Source: JBKJUK01 sp046590705
GTDB taxonomy: Bacteria; Acidobacteriota; Thermoanaerobaculia; Gp7-AA8
DNA length: 40,927 bases
Reading direction: 5' to 3'
NCBI GenBank assembly: GCA_046590705.1
Contig: JBKJUK010000261.1
Coordinates: forward strand, 1-40,927
The position numbers were made by a program, and so were the translations under genes. Below the pieces are notes generated by a model that saw nothing but the letters and a program-made list of their open reading frames with translations, was not told where the DNA came from and searched no databases. The first letter of the stretch is position 1; every line of letters starts with the position of its first letter. Positions 1-9,259 of the stretch are shown here, in pieces.

Positions 1-1
1 G

Positions 2-148
2 TCCGCCACACCGGTCTCACTCTCGAACCTCGTTGCAATGCTCCGCTTACATCTGTTCGAGTACCGGGAACTCTGGGGCTGGCTGAAACATCCTTTTGAG
101 CCCTCACCGCCTCCACCACCACTTCAGCTCACCCTGGGTTGGAATTGA
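2..148 (+). pseudogene. C-terminal end of a gene cut by the window edge, possibly a transposase
   Basis: An open frame enters from the left edge and ends at TGA 146-148, giving 48 residues. The tail reads coding-like: residues RLHLFEYRELWGWL are followed by a proline-rich stretch and a short hydrophobic end (LQLTLGWN). This resembles, from memory, the C-terminal ends of some IS4-like DDE transposases, but only a fragment is visible and there is no catalytic motif to confirm it. The bases after it, 149-277, contain no gene; a TAATTTGGACAGCAGTG stretch near 229-245 could be an IS terminus, but no partner repeat is in the window. The alternative is the end of an unrelated gene. Confidence 0.35.
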
Positions 149-277
149 GACAGCATCAGGGGGGGTGATTCCTGCTCCGACTGCAAAACTCCAGTACTCA
201 CCCAGCACGCCCACCACGACATCCGACTAATTTGGACAGCAGTGGCAGGATTGCCTGTGCTCCACATGAGCAGCTGA

Positions 278-1150
278 ATGAAACATTACACTAGAGCTGT
301 GACGCGATCAGGGGAAGCAGCGCCCGCAGACGACGCTCCCGCTGATGGGATTGCGCCTGCCGGAACACGTTTCCTGTTGACGATTCAATATATGGGGACG
401 CAATACGCCGGCTGGCAGACACAGATCAATGCCGTCGGCGTGCAGCAGGTCATCGAAAAGGTTCTGGAGATGCGCTTCGGAAGGCCGCTGGCGCTGCAGA
501 GCGCAGGTCGCACCGATTCCGGCGTTCACGCTCGTGCCCATCGCGCGCATGTCGACATTCCATCCGCGGTCACCAGACGCGGACTCCTGCTGGGACTGAA
601 CAACGCCCTCCCCCGCGACATCAGAATCACCGACGCGGAGGCGGTTCCTGGAAATTTTCACGCGCGGTTCGACGCCATCAGCAAACGCTATCGGTACCAG
701 ATCTGGAATGATTCCGTGGCCAACGTCTTTTTTGCAGCAACGCACCTCCACGTCGCGCAGGAGCTGGACGTCGGCGTCATGTCACGCGCGGCGCGGGACC
801 TGATCGGTTCACACGACTTTCGCTCGTTCACTGTGGCCGCCCCTGAAGTCTCGAGTACAGTCAGGAATCTTTCGGCGCTGCAGGTCGAACGATCGGACAA
901 GCTGATCTCCATCGACGTCACCGCGGACGGTTTTCTCCGTTACATGGTCAGACGGATCGCTGGCTTGCTGATCGAGATCGGAAGGGGCAGATTGCCGGAG
1001 TCCTCTGTGGCCGACGCGCTCGAACCAGAGTTCTTCGAGGCACGCTGGACCGCCGCCGCACATGGTCTGACGCTCGAGGAGGTCACATATGACCGTGACG
1101 AATCGGGATGCCTCAGGCCGCTTTCAGGCTCGCGTCGAAACCCTGACTGA
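278..1150 (+). CDS. truA: tRNA pseudouridine(38-40) synthase TruA
   Basis: Converts uridines 38-40 of the tRNA anticodon arm to pseudouridine in the cytoplasm. The family core starts near residue 31 (RFLLTIQYMGTQYAGWQ). The catalytic aspartate is Asp80 in GRTDSGVHA. The FHARFDAISKRYRY segment (127-140) and the C-terminal FLRYMVRRIAGLLIEIGRGR segment are both typical of TruA. At 290 aa it is longer than the usual 245-270 because of about 30 poorly conserved residues before the core. The ATG at 278 has only a weak upstream purine tract, and GTG at 299 is an alternative, so the start is uncertain. It is first of the plus-strand group leading to uppS. Confidence 0.93.
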   Translation: MKHYTRAVTRSGEAAPADDAPADGIAPAGTRFLLTIQYMGTQYAGWQTQINAVGVQQVIEKVLEMRFGRPLALQSAGRTDSGVHARAHRAHVDIPSAVTRRGLLLGLNNALPRDIRITDAEAVPGNFHARFDAISKRYRYQIWNDSVANVFFAATHLHVAQELDVGVMSRAARDLIGSHDFRSFTVAAPEVSSTVRNLSALQVERSDKLISIDVTADGFLRYMVRRIAGLLIEIGRGRLPESSVADALEPEFFEARWTAAAHGLTLEEVTYDRDESGCLRPLSGSRRNPD

Positions 1151-1193
1151 GCGTCGGGATTCGAGGGTGAAATGCTAAGATGCGCGCAAGCCG

Positions 1194-2021
1194 ATGATCG
1201 ACGTTACTAAACTGGTTCAGCCCGGGTCGGTCGAAGAAACCCTTCTCTCACAGATCGACCGAGAACGCCTGCCAAGGCATGTGGCGGTGATCATGGATGG
1301 CAACGGACGATGGGCTAAATCGCGGCATCTGCCGCGTGTCGAAGGCCATCGCGCGGGGATCTCGGCAGTCCGCGAAATTGTGGAGACCGCTGCTCGGCTG
1401 GAGCTCGGCGTGATCACGCTCTACGCCTTCTCGGTCGAGAACTGGAAACGTCCCCGCTATGAAGTCGCCACGCTCATGCTCCTGCTCAAGGAGTATCTCC
1501 GCAAAGAACTGGCAACGCTCATGGAGAACAACATCCGATTCGTGGCCATCGGCCGCATCAGCGGTCTGGATGAATCCGTACAGCGCGAATTGAAATACGC
1601 CGAGGAAAAGACCGCGCAGAACAGTGGTCTGCTGTTTCAGATTGCGTTGAATTACGGCGGACGCGCAGAGATCGTCGACACCTTCAACAACATCGTCGCC
1701 ATTCTTCGTGAGAAAGGTCTCGGCGGAGACTTCGTCATTGACGAAGATTTTTTATCGAGTCATCTCTACACCGCCAACGTGGACGATCCCGATCTGCTCA
1801 TCCGCACCAGTGGCGAACTCCGCGTCTCGAATTTTCTGCTCTGGCAGATTGCATACGCTGAGATTCATGTAACAAAAGTGCTCTGGCCGGACTTCAGAAA
1901 GCAGCATCTGCTCGAAGCGATCATCGACTTTCAATCACGGGACCGCCGGTTTGGCGGCGTCGACTCAGCCGACCCCGCCGACGACGAGCAATTCGTCGAA
2001 GCAGACAAGCAGCAGGTCTGA
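1194..2021 (+). CDS. uppS: Isoprenyl transferase (undecaprenyl diphosphate synthase) UppS
   Basis: Condenses isopentenyl diphosphate units onto farnesyl diphosphate to make the C55 lipid carrier used for peptidoglycan and surface polysaccharides. The family signature MDGNGRWA lies at 34-41 with catalytic Asp35. It is followed by EGHRAG, YAFSVENWKRP (77-87) and the C-terminal DLLIRTSGELRVSNFLLWQ block, in which the usual RTGGE is RTSGE. Length 275 aa is normal, with a short acidic tail. It stands 43 bases after truA and 5 bases before cdsA, a conserved pairing. Its product is the acceptor used by the WecA-like enzyme encoded later in the window. Confidence 0.95.
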   Translation: MIDVTKLVQPGSVEETLLSQIDRERLPRHVAVIMDGNGRWAKSRHLPRVEGHRAGISAVREIVETAARLELGVITLYAFSVENWKRPRYEVATLMLLLKEYLRKELATLMENNIRFVAIGRISGLDESVQRELKYAEEKTAQNSGLLFQIALNYGGRAEIVDTFNNIVAILREKGLGGDFVIDEDFLSSHLYTANVDDPDLLIRTSGELRVSNFLLWQIAYAEIHVTKVLWPDFRKQHLLEAIIDFQSRDRRFGGVDSADPADDEQFVEADKQQV

Positions 2022-2026
2022 AGCCC

Positions 2027-2887
2027 ATGACTGAGAGCGTCGCGACGGAAAAGGAAATCGCAGTACCGGGCCGTTTCTCGAGAGAACTCTCGGCAGTGGT
2101 CGGCATACCGATTCTGATCTGGATCATCGGCTTCGCACCCGACTACGTCTACGTCGCCACAACCGCCATCGTTGGAGCTCTGGCGCTGTTCGAGTTTCTC
2201 CAGTTCGGAGAGAAGAAGGGCTACCCGATCCTGAAGGCGCTCTCCGTCGCCCTGATGCTGCTGGTGCTCGGCGCGTTCGTCTCACCATATTTATCGATTA
2301 CGGTGGCCGTGTTCGCGGTGCTGATCGTCATTCCGGCAGCCTATGTCTTCGCCAAAGGCGAGATGGAGACAGCGCTTCCGGCAAGCGCGGTCTGCGTGCT
2401 TGGTGTTCTTTATGTGGGCATGCTCGCAGGCGCGTTGACCATGCTGCGACTCGACTTCGGATCAGCCGGTCCCAAGCTGGTCTCGTTTCTCTTCATCTCG
2501 GTCTGGGCTGCGGACGCCGGAGCGTATTACGTCGGGCGCAACTTCGGAAAGACCAGGCTTTCACCACGCGTCAGCCCGAAGAAAACCGTTGAAGGCGGAC
2601 TCGGAGGCATCGTCACTTCGCTGCTCGCTGCGGCCGTCATGCATTTCACCTACTTCACTGAATTTCCACTCATGCATGCGCTCATCGCTGCGGCCATTCT
2701 TTCTGTCACCGGAGTGATCGGCGATCTGACCGAATCACTATGGAAACGCTCCGCCGCTGTAAAGGACTCAGGGACACTCATTCCTGGTCATGGCGGTTTT
2801 CTCGATCGTACCGACAGCATTCTCTTTTCCGCGCCGATCCTCTATTCTTACTGGTGGCTTCTCATGCGGGATTTCAAATTCTCATGA
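2027..2887 (+). CDS. cdsA: Phosphatidate cytidylyltransferase CdsA
   Basis: Makes CDP-diacylglycerol from phosphatidic acid and CTP, the branch point of phospholipid synthesis, in the inner membrane. The protein is 286 aa with about seven to eight hydrophobic membrane segments. The CDP-alcohol cytidylyltransferase signature is near the C-terminus (about 237-262): SLWKR, then KDSG, then PGHGGFLDR with the conserved Asp-Arg. It lies directly behind uppS and its stop overlaps the next start in an ATGA at 2884-2887, so translation is probably coupled. Confidence 0.94.
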   Translation: MTESVATEKEIAVPGRFSRELSAVVGIPILIWIIGFAPDYVYVATTAIVGALALFEFLQFGEKKGYPILKALSVALMLLVLGAFVSPYLSITVAVFAVLIVIPAAYVFAKGEMETALPASAVCVLGVLYVGMLAGALTMLRLDFGSAGPKLVSFLFISVWAADAGAYYVGRNFGKTRLSPRVSPKKTVEGGLGGIVTSLLAAAVMHFTYFTEFPLMHALIAAAILSVTGVIGDLTESLWKRSAAVKDSGTLIPGHGGFLDRTDSILFSAPILYSYWWLLMRDFKFS

Positions 2888-3246
2888 CTGAAAAACATAA
2901 GGATCGCAGAGTTCTCATCGTCGGCGACAAGAGCCGCGAAGAAGTCGCCAGAATCCTCCGGCGGCGGGGGTTCAGTCCCGATGTCGCTCCCGATGCAGTC
3001 GAAGCCATCGACTCCCTGGAGATCGGCAACTACGAGGTCGTTCTCATTGCAGTGCCGGCGGACCTCCTGCCATCCTCGCTGATGCTGGAGGAAATGAAGC
3101 GCAGGCCCCCTTGCTGCCTGCTGGTGATCACCGAAAAGCAACCGCGCCTCACCGACTCGGCGGCCAGAGTCATCCAGCGCATCATTCCCACTCCGGTGAA
3201 CGAGCACGACCTGCTCGACTCGGTCTACGGCGTGATCAACGCCTGA
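2884..3246 (+). CDS. Degenerate response-regulator receiver-domain protein (pseudo-receiver)
   Basis: A single 120-residue domain with the alternating strand/helix pattern of a CheY-like receiver: strand RRVLIVGD, helix REEVARILRRRGF, strand YEVVLIAV, strand CLLVIT, and a PTPVNEHDLL segment where receivers have KPF. The phospho-acceptor position is Ala56 instead of Asp, only one residue of the acidic pair remains (Asp15), and the conserved Lys is replaced by Thr103. Thr83 is kept. It therefore should not be phosphorylated in the normal way and may work as a binding domain. Start ATG 2884 overlaps the cdsA stop; an in-frame upstream extension to 2740 lies inside cdsA and is not likely. Function unknown. 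Confidence 0.75.
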   Translation: MTEKHKDRRVLIVGDKSREEVARILRRRGFSPDVAPDAVEAIDSLEIGNYEVVLIAVPADLLPSSLMLEEMKRRPPCCLLVITEKQPRLTDSAARVIQRIIPTPVNEHDLLDSVYGVINA

Positions 3247-3279
3247 TTCCTTCTGCGAATGGACGCCGGGCCCAGTAAC

Positions 3280-3428
3280 GTCATTCCGAAGGAGCGCGCT
3301 GTGCTCGTTCGCGAGTCGAGACTGTATTGCGACTGAGGAATCTACGCGAAAGGGTCGCGCTCGATCTTCACAGCGCGGTTCCTGTGCGTAGATCCCTCGC
3401 ACCCACCCAGACCGCCGCTCGGGATGAC
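3280..3428. repeat. Intergenic inverted-repeat element A (GTCATTCCGA family)
   Basis: Occupies most of the 319-base gap between the receiver gene and dxr. The left end reads GTCATTCCGAA at 3280-3290 and the right end CTCGGGATGAC at 3418-3428, which is its near-perfect inverted copy. An inner pair, GAGGAATCTACGC at 3335-3347 and GCGTAGATCCCTC at 3386-3398, makes a second stem. No gene is seen in this gap. Ends of the same type occur at 6155-6341 and 13921-14096. Confidence 0.7.
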
Positions 3429-3565
3429 GGCCACTCTGTGCTGCTCCGCGATCCCTGTCTCGGTCTCATACTCTTCGCATAACCGCGGTACGGCTCTCCG
3501 GGATTCATCACATCGCGCACCCCTTTTCGACAATTCCTCGACCGTCAAGTAACATCCCGCCGTCA

Positions 3566-4765
3566 ATGCGACGGCTCTCTATCCTCGGCAGCACAGGCTC
3601 GATCGGACGAAGCACGCTCGCGGTCGTCGACGCTTTTCCGGGAGAGTTCGAAGTCGCAGGACTCGCCGCAGGCTCCAACACCACCCTGCTCGCTGACCAG
3701 ATCATTCGCTATCGGCCCGCCGCTGTATCGGTTCGCACCGAACTCGACGCAAAGAATCTCCTGGCCCTCCTTCCGCCCGGAACCACGATCGAGATCCTGG
3801 TAGGCGACAAGGGAGCGACCAGCATCGCCGCGGATCCTTCCTCCGACACAGTCATCGCCGGCATCGTCGGAGCCGCCGGCATCGCTCCCGTCTTCGCCGC
3901 ACTTCAACGAGGAAAGCGCGTAGCCATCGCCAACAAGGAGGTACTCGTTGCCGCAGGCGATGTCATGACCGCAGCTGCCAAAGCCTCCGGCGGCGAAATT
4001 CTGCCGGTGGACTCTGAACACAACGCCGTCCACCAGGCTCTCCGGTGCGGCACTTCTCGCGAAGTCGAACGCATCATCCTCACCGCTTCGGGCGGACCCT
4101 TTCACACCCGTGCTATGGAGACTTTCGCTGACATCACCGTGGAGGCGGCACTCGCGCATCCCACCTGGAAAATGGGCAGCAAAATCTCCATCGATTCAGC
4201 GACCATGATGAACAAAGGACTCGAGGTCATCGAAGCGCATCACCTCTTCGATACCCCCGTCGATCGCATCGACATCCTCGTGCATCCGCAATCGATCGTT
4301 CACTCCATGGTCGAATACGTCGATGGTTCCATCATGGCTCAGCTCTCGACCACCGACATGCGCTTCCCCATTCAATACAGCCTTTTTTATCCTGACCGGC
4401 GTCCCGCCCCATTCGCGCGGCTCGATCTGGCCTCGATCCGCAAACTCGAGTTTCTCGAAGTCGATCACCAGAAGTTCCCCGCCGTAGAACTCGCCTACAG
4501 CGCCTCCCGCACCGGCGGGTCGATGCCAGCCGTCCTGAACGCCGCAAACGAAGTGGCCGTGGCCCGCTTCCTGGCAGGCTCACTCACCTTCAACGGAATT
4601 CCCGACCTCGTCCGTCGGGTGATGGAAGCGCACGCCGGAAACGTCGCACCAATCACCTCGGTCGAGGACGCACTCTACTGGGATGACTGGGCGCGCAATG
4701 AAGCGGGCAACCTCGCTGTTGCAGACGACGCAGCAAAGCAAACTCGCCACGCAAATCAGTCCTAA
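3566..4765 (+). CDS. dxr: 1-deoxy-D-xylulose 5-phosphate reductoisomerase Dxr
   Basis: Second enzyme of the MEP isoprenoid pathway, turning DXP into 2-C-methylerythritol 4-phosphate with NADPH; it feeds the isoprenyl chains used by UppS. The N-terminal NADPH loop GSTGSIG is at residues 8-14. The metal and substrate site appears in PVDSEHNAVHQAL, and later blocks IDSATMMNKGLEVIEAHHLF and HPQSIVHSMVEYVDGS are strongly conserved. Length 399 aa is normal. Start ATG 3566 leaves only one residue pair before the first strand, as expected for the family. It is 21 bases upstream of rseP, a widespread arrangement. Confidence 0.96.
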   Translation: MRRLSILGSTGSIGRSTLAVVDAFPGEFEVAGLAAGSNTTLLADQIIRYRPAAVSVRTELDAKNLLALLPPGTTIEILVGDKGATSIAADPSSDTVIAGIVGAAGIAPVFAALQRGKRVAIANKEVLVAAGDVMTAAAKASGGEILPVDSEHNAVHQALRCGTSREVERIILTASGGPFHTRAMETFADITVEAALAHPTWKMGSKISIDSATMMNKGLEVIEAHHLFDTPVDRIDILVHPQSIVHSMVEYVDGSIMAQLSTTDMRFPIQYSLFYPDRRPAPFARLDLASIRKLEFLEVDHQKFPAVELAYSASRTGGSMPAVLNAANEVAVARFLAGSLTFNGIPDLVRRVMEAHAGNVAPITSVEDALYWDDWARNEAGNLAVADDAAKQTRHANQS

Positions 4766-4786
4766 TCCCTCCAGGAGCAACCCTTC

Positions 4787-6112
4787 ATGGCGACGAATAT
4801 CGCGACCAACATCATTGCCTTCATCCTTGTGCTCGGATTCCTCGTCTTCGCGCACGAGGCGGGACACTTCTTCTTCGCCAAACTCTTCAAAGTCCGCGTT
4901 CACGTCTTCTCCTTCGGATTCGGCAAACGCCTGTTCGGCTTCAAGCGCGGCGACACCGACTACCGCGTCTCGCTGATCCCGCTCGGCGGCTACGTTCGAA
5001 TGGCCGGCGACATGGCCGAGGAAGAACGCGAGGGAGCGCCGGACGAGTTTCTTTCCCGTCCTCGCTGGCAGCGCTTCCTGATTCTTGTGGCAGGACCCGC
5101 AGTGAATCTGCTGATTGCTCTCCTCTTTCTGGCCGGCTTCAACATGGTCGGCACCGAGGTGTTGAAAGAGAACCGCCCCATCCTCGGATCGATCGTGCCG
5201 GATAAACCGGCAGCACGCGCAGGACTTCTCAGCGGTGACACCATCGTCCGAATCAATGGCGAGCAGGTCGGCACCTGGGATGATCTGAAGCTTTTAGTCA
5301 GCATGAACGCGGGCGTGCCGCTGAAGATCGCTTACACACGAAGCGGAGCTGCAGCCGAAACCACACTGGTCCCCGAGCGAGTCGAAACCAAGTACGGAGT
5401 GACCGGTCTCGCAGGAATCACCAAGTTCCTCGGAACTGAAATTGGACGAGTGCTCCCTGGCAGCGCCGCAGAGAAGGCGGGACTCAGAGCGGGCGACAAC
5501 ATCATTGCCGCCGCAGGGAAACCGGTTCGACATATGGGCGAACTCGAGTCGCTGATGACACCTGGAAAGACAGCCCCCATTCCGTTGACTGTCAATCGCG
5601 GCGGTGTTCCTGTTTCCATCACACTGGCAGCGCCACCTGCCACCGTCGCTGCAGCGGCCGGCTACCCGGGCATCGTGCCACCGACCTTTCTTCGTAAGTA
5701 CGGCCCTGTCGAAGCGCTGCAGCAGAGCTACAAAGACAACATGAAGATGGTGAAGCTCACCTTCGTCACCCTCGGACGCCTCTTCACGCCGCGCGGAAGT
5801 ATGAAAGAGTTGAGCGGTCCCATCTCCATCGCCAGAATCTCAGGCGAAATGCTGCGCAGCGGATGGCGTGAAGTGATCCTGCTCATGGCCAGCATTTCTC
5901 TGCAACTCGGCATCATGAACCTGCTCCCCATTCCAGTTCTGGACGGAGGCCACATCGCCATCCTCATGGTCGAAGGAGCAGCAAGACGCGAACTCTCGCT
6001 GCGCGTGAAAGAGAGAATCATGCAGGCCGGCTTCGTAGCCCTGGCCATGCTGATGATCGTCGTGCTCTACAACGACGTAATCTCCAACGTAAAGCTCATG
6101 ATCAAAGGCTAG
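4787..6112 (+). CDS. rseP: Site-2 intramembrane zinc protease RseP
   Basis: Membrane metalloprotease that cuts transmembrane anti-sigma factors and signal-peptide remnants. The zinc motif HEAGH is at 23-27 in the first membrane segment, and the third ligand Asp386 lies in MNLLPIPVLDGGH (377-389). PLGGYVRMAG (65-74) follows the first helix. Two PDZ-like regions are visible at roughly 130-195 (PDKPAARAGLLSGD) and 215-280 (PGSAAEKAGLRAGD). The length of 441 aa matches two-PDZ family members. An AGGAG ribosome-binding site precedes ATG 4787. Which anti-sigma factor it cuts cannot be read from this window. Confidence 0.95.
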   Translation: MATNIATNIIAFILVLGFLVFAHEAGHFFFAKLFKVRVHVFSFGFGKRLFGFKRGDTDYRVSLIPLGGYVRMAGDMAEEEREGAPDEFLSRPRWQRFLILVAGPAVNLLIALLFLAGFNMVGTEVLKENRPILGSIVPDKPAARAGLLSGDTIVRINGEQVGTWDDLKLLVSMNAGVPLKIAYTRSGAAAETTLVPERVETKYGVTGLAGITKFLGTEIGRVLPGSAAEKAGLRAGDNIIAAAGKPVRHMGELESLMTPGKTAPIPLTVNRGGVPVSITLAAPPATVAAAAGYPGIVPPTFLRKYGPVEALQQSYKDNMKMVKLTFVTLGRLFTPRGSMKELSGPISIARISGEMLRSGWREVILLMASISLQLGIMNLLPIPVLDGGHIAILMVEGAARRELSLRVKERIMQAGFVALAMLMIVVLYNDVISNVKLMIKG

Positions 6113-6154
6113 AAAACGAACGGTCCGCAGCGAAAGCGCCGCAGCACCCGCGCT

Positions 6155-6341
6155 GTCATCCCGAGCAAGGGCGTGCGGGCGTGAGGGGCGAGGGAACTCA
6201 CAACTCGACGAACGATGTTCATTACCGACAGTTGATGTCGGTGATGCGCTCGACGCGTGGAAGCGTTCTTCTAACCCACATCGTTCGTCGTTCGTAAGTT
6301 CCCTCGCCCCTCCCGGCCCTCCCACGCATGCTCGGGATGAC
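6155..6341. repeat. Intergenic long-hairpin element B (GTCATCCCGA family)
   Basis: Lies in the 440-base gap between rseP and the TonB-dependent receptor. Ends are GTCATCCCGAGC at 6155 and GCTCGGGATGAC ending at 6341. The inner arms also pair: GAGGGGCGAGGGAACT near 6183 with AGTTCCCTCGCCCCTC near 6297, and CGACGAACGATG near 6207 with CATCGTTCGTCG near 6279, leaving a central loop. After it, at 6393-6405, GAGGGATCTACGC repeats the inner arm of element A. The rest of the gap to 6552 shows no gene; it should hold the receptor promoter, but no convincing -35/-10 pair was found. Confidence 0.72.
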
Positions 6342-6555
6342 AGCCGCACTCGAGGGAAACGCCGCCATCCCCAGCCGCGGGATGGGTGGTACGAGGGATC
6401 TACGCCAGGGACGCTACGTCTGAGTTCGATGCGTTTCGTGCGCGTTCTCACGTTCAGAACAATCGCCCTGTAGCGGCTGGATACCGTTCTCTGTTAGGCT
6501 TTCTACACAACCACTTCTTTTCTCTTTCCACCTCTTCCGACGCAAGGAGCGTGTG

Positions 6556-9180
6556 ATGAAACCTGTATCGATTGTGCTTGTCGCTTTCCTTTTCCTCTGC
6601 CCTGCCGTTCTTTTCGCACAATCGGCGGTTCTTACCGGCGTGGTGACCACCGAGGGTTCTCCCCTTCCTGGCGCGACGGTACTCATCACATCGCTGAATC
6701 TTTCAGCGCTCACGGATGCATCGGGCCAGTACTCGCTCGAGATTCCGGCCAGTGCGGTGAGGGGTCAGACTGTCCGGATCACCGCCTCGTTCCAGGGTCT
6801 GCAGGCCCGATCCTCCGAGTTGACACTCTCCCCGGGCGCTCTCAGCCGCGACTTCTCCCTCATCGTTTCTTTCGGCGAGATGATCACGGTCGGTTCGCGC
6901 GCAATCGGCGCAGCGGAAGAGAAAGCGGTTCCGGTCGACGTAATCACGCCGGAGCAGATTAAATCGACGGCCTCGACCGAGACCAGCCAGATCATCCAGG
7001 CCGTCGCTCCGTCGTTTCATTTTCCACGCTCTTCGATTACTGACGGAACCGATACGGTCCGGCCGGCAACACTGCGCGGTCTAGGTCCCGATCAGATGCT
7101 GGTGATGATCAACGGGAAGCGCAGACATTCGAGCTCTCTCATCAATGCCAACAACTCGGTAGGCCGCGGAACCGCCGGCACCGATTTGAACGCCATTCCA
7201 GCGTCTGCAATTCAGAACATTGAAGTCCTTCGCGATGGCGCTGCGGCGCAATACGGCTCTGACGCCATCGCCGGAGTCATCAACCTCGTGCTGAAATCGG
7301 GCGATACCGGTGGAGAATTCAACCTGAAAGGCGGCGCGACGACGCACGGAGACGGGCAGACCATCGACGGAGCTCTCTCATACGGTTTGCCGATCGGCAA
7401 AGGTTCGCTCTTTGGCACGCTCGAATTCCGTGAACGGGGCGAGACCAATCGCGCCGCGCCGGACCCGCGAGATCAGATCCGTCCCGGCGATGGCGGCAAC
7501 AACGTCGTCCCGCAGCCGAATCATCATTGGGGAGATTCAGAGCAGTCAGACCTGCTGCTCTTTCTCAATTTCTCGTCGCCCCTCACTGAAGATGAGAAGA
7601 CCATCGCCTATGCCTTCGGCGGTTACAGCAGGCGTGAGGGGTCTCACGGAGGATTTTACCGCCGCGCTCTGGACGCGCGAAATATCCCCAGCATCTATCC
7701 GATCGGCTTCCTGCCGTTGATCGAGCCAGAGGTCGATGATCAGTCGCTCACCGCAGGTGTTCGCGGCGATTTCAACAGCTGGTTCTGGGACACCAGCGTT
7801 CAGTACGGCCACAACGGTTTCGAATTCAACATCAACAACACTCTCAATGTCTCCCTCGGACCGACCAGCCCGACATCGTTTTACGCGGGCGGTTTCGAAT
7901 TCAATCATTTCCTGCTGAACGCAGATGTCTCCCGCGGCTTCAACGTCGGTCTCGCCGGCCCGCTGAACGTCGCTTTCGGAGCCGAATTCCGCGACGAGAA
8001 CTACGTCATCAACGCTGGCGAGCCGGGCTCTTACATCGACGGTGGCAAGCCTAACCAGTTTGGCGGCCGGGCCGCGGCCGGATCCCAGGTGTTTCCCGGA
8101 TTCAAGCCGAGCGACGCCGTCGATGCCTCGCGCAGCAACTACGCACTCTACGTCGACCTCGAGGGTGATGTGTTCGAGAAGCTGCGAGTCGGGCTGGCGA
8201 CCAGATTCGAGAACTACGACGACTTCGGAAGCACGAGCGACTACAAGCTGACCGGACGTTACGAAGCGTTCAAATCGCTGGTGGTGCGGTCCTCGATCAG
8301 CACCGGCTTTCGCGCTCCATCACTGGGACAACGCTATTTTTCGGCGGTGAGCACGAACTTCCTCACAGTGGGAGGCCAGGTCGTCCCGGTGGAAGTCGGA
8401 ACGTTCAAAGTCGACAGTCCAATTGCACGTGCTCTGGGGGCGGTCGATCTCAAGCCGGAAGACTCGAAACATCTCAGCGCCGGTCTGGTCTGGCAGCCAT
8501 TGTCGAATCTGGAAATCACAGCTGACTTTTTCCATATTGAGATCGACAATCGGATCGTCTTTTCCGAGAATTTCACCGGTCCGCTGGTGGCACCGATTCT
8601 TTCTCAGTTCAACGTATCGGGAGCACGCTTTTTTACCAATGCCATCGACACCGAAACCGACGGATTCGATGTCGTCGCGAATCATCAGAGGGATCTGGGC
8701 GGTTGGGGCCAGCTTGATCTTTCGGCCGCATACAGCAAGAACAACACGAAAGTAACTCACGTAATCGACACTCCCGCGCCGCTGCGCGGACTCGAAGAAG
8801 CACTTTTTGGCCGCATCGAACGCCGTAGAATCGAGTGCATTCAGCCGAAAGACAACATCCGGCTCATGCAACAGCTGAAACGCGGCGGCGCGATGGCGAC
8901 TCTGCGCGAGAGCCGTTATGGAGAGTTCTGCAGTACCGACTCCCTTGTTCGCGCAGACGAGCAAACCTATGGCGAGCAGTGGATCGCGGATCTGGACATG
9001 GCCTACGATTTCAGCCGCTACACAATCGGAGTCGGTGTGCAGAATCTATTCGATTCTTTCCCCGACAAGAACAAGCGGAACACCGCGCAGTCCTTCAACA
9101 ATATCCTCACCTATCCTCGCAACTCACCTGCAGGAATGAACGGAAGGTTCATCTACTCGAAGATCGGGATCCGATTCTGA
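6556..9180 (+). CDS. TonB-dependent outer-membrane receptor with N-terminal carboxypeptidase-regulatory-like domain
   Basis: Outer-membrane barrel that imports a substrate with energy from TonB. A signal peptide ends near residue 22 (LFLCPAVLFAQ). A beta-sandwich CarboxypepD_reg-like domain spans about 25-105 (LTGVVTTEGSPLPGATV). The plug domain is about 115-250 and includes RPATLRGLGPDQMLVMINGK and IEVLRDGAAAQYGSDAIAGV, which is highly typical. The barrel fills the rest and ends in the aromatic residue of KIGIRF, an outer-membrane assembly signal. ATG 6556 is preferred over GTG 6553 because AAGGAG sits 7 bases before it. Substrate unknown; no transporter or regulator gene is next to it. Confidence 0.92.
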   Translation: MKPVSIVLVAFLFLCPAVLFAQSAVLTGVVTTEGSPLPGATVLITSLNLSALTDASGQYSLEIPASAVRGQTVRITASFQGLQARSSELTLSPGALSRDFSLIVSFGEMITVGSRAIGAAEEKAVPVDVITPEQIKSTASTETSQIIQAVAPSFHFPRSSITDGTDTVRPATLRGLGPDQMLVMINGKRRHSSSLINANNSVGRGTAGTDLNAIPASAIQNIEVLRDGAAAQYGSDAIAGVINLVLKSGDTGGEFNLKGGATTHGDGQTIDGALSYGLPIGKGSLFGTLEFRERGETNRAAPDPRDQIRPGDGGNNVVPQPNHHWGDSEQSDLLLFLNFSSPLTEDEKTIAYAFGGYSRREGSHGGFYRRALDARNIPSIYPIGFLPLIEPEVDDQSLTAGVRGDFNSWFWDTSVQYGHNGFEFNINNTLNVSLGPTSPTSFYAGGFEFNHFLLNADVSRGFNVGLAGPLNVAFGAEFRDENYVINAGEPGSYIDGGKPNQFGGRAAAGSQVFPGFKPSDAVDASRSNYALYVDLEGDVFEKLRVGLATRFENYDDFGSTSDYKLTGRYEAFKSLVVRSSISTGFRAPSLGQRYFSAVSTNFLTVGGQVVPVEVGTFKVDSPIARALGAVDLKPEDSKHLSAGLVWQPLSNLEITADFFHIEIDNRIVFSENFTGPLVAPILSQFNVSGARFFTNAIDTETDGFDVVANHQRDLGGWGQLDLSAAYSKNNTKVTHVIDTPAPLRGLEEALFGRIERRRIECIQPKDNIRLMQQLKRGGAMATLRESRYGEFCSTDSLVRADEQTYGEQWIADLDMAYDFSRYTIGVGVQNLFDSFPDKNKRNTAQSFNNILTYPRNSPAGMNGRFIYSKIGIRF

Positions 9181-9259
9181 GGCCCCGCGCAGCTGCCCGT
9201 CGCAGCAGACCTACTGAAGATCCAAACCTGCATGGAGTTTGCGGATTTCCCCGAGGTCG

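Noticed and set aside
2740..2883. Longer N-terminus for the receiver-like gene
   Set aside because: These 48 codons overlap the conserved signature of cdsA in another frame; the ATG at 2884 overlaps the cdsA stop and starts the receiver fold correctly.
3563..4159. 198-residue open frame on the minus strand
   Set aside because: Antisense of dxr, which is strongly conserved in this part.
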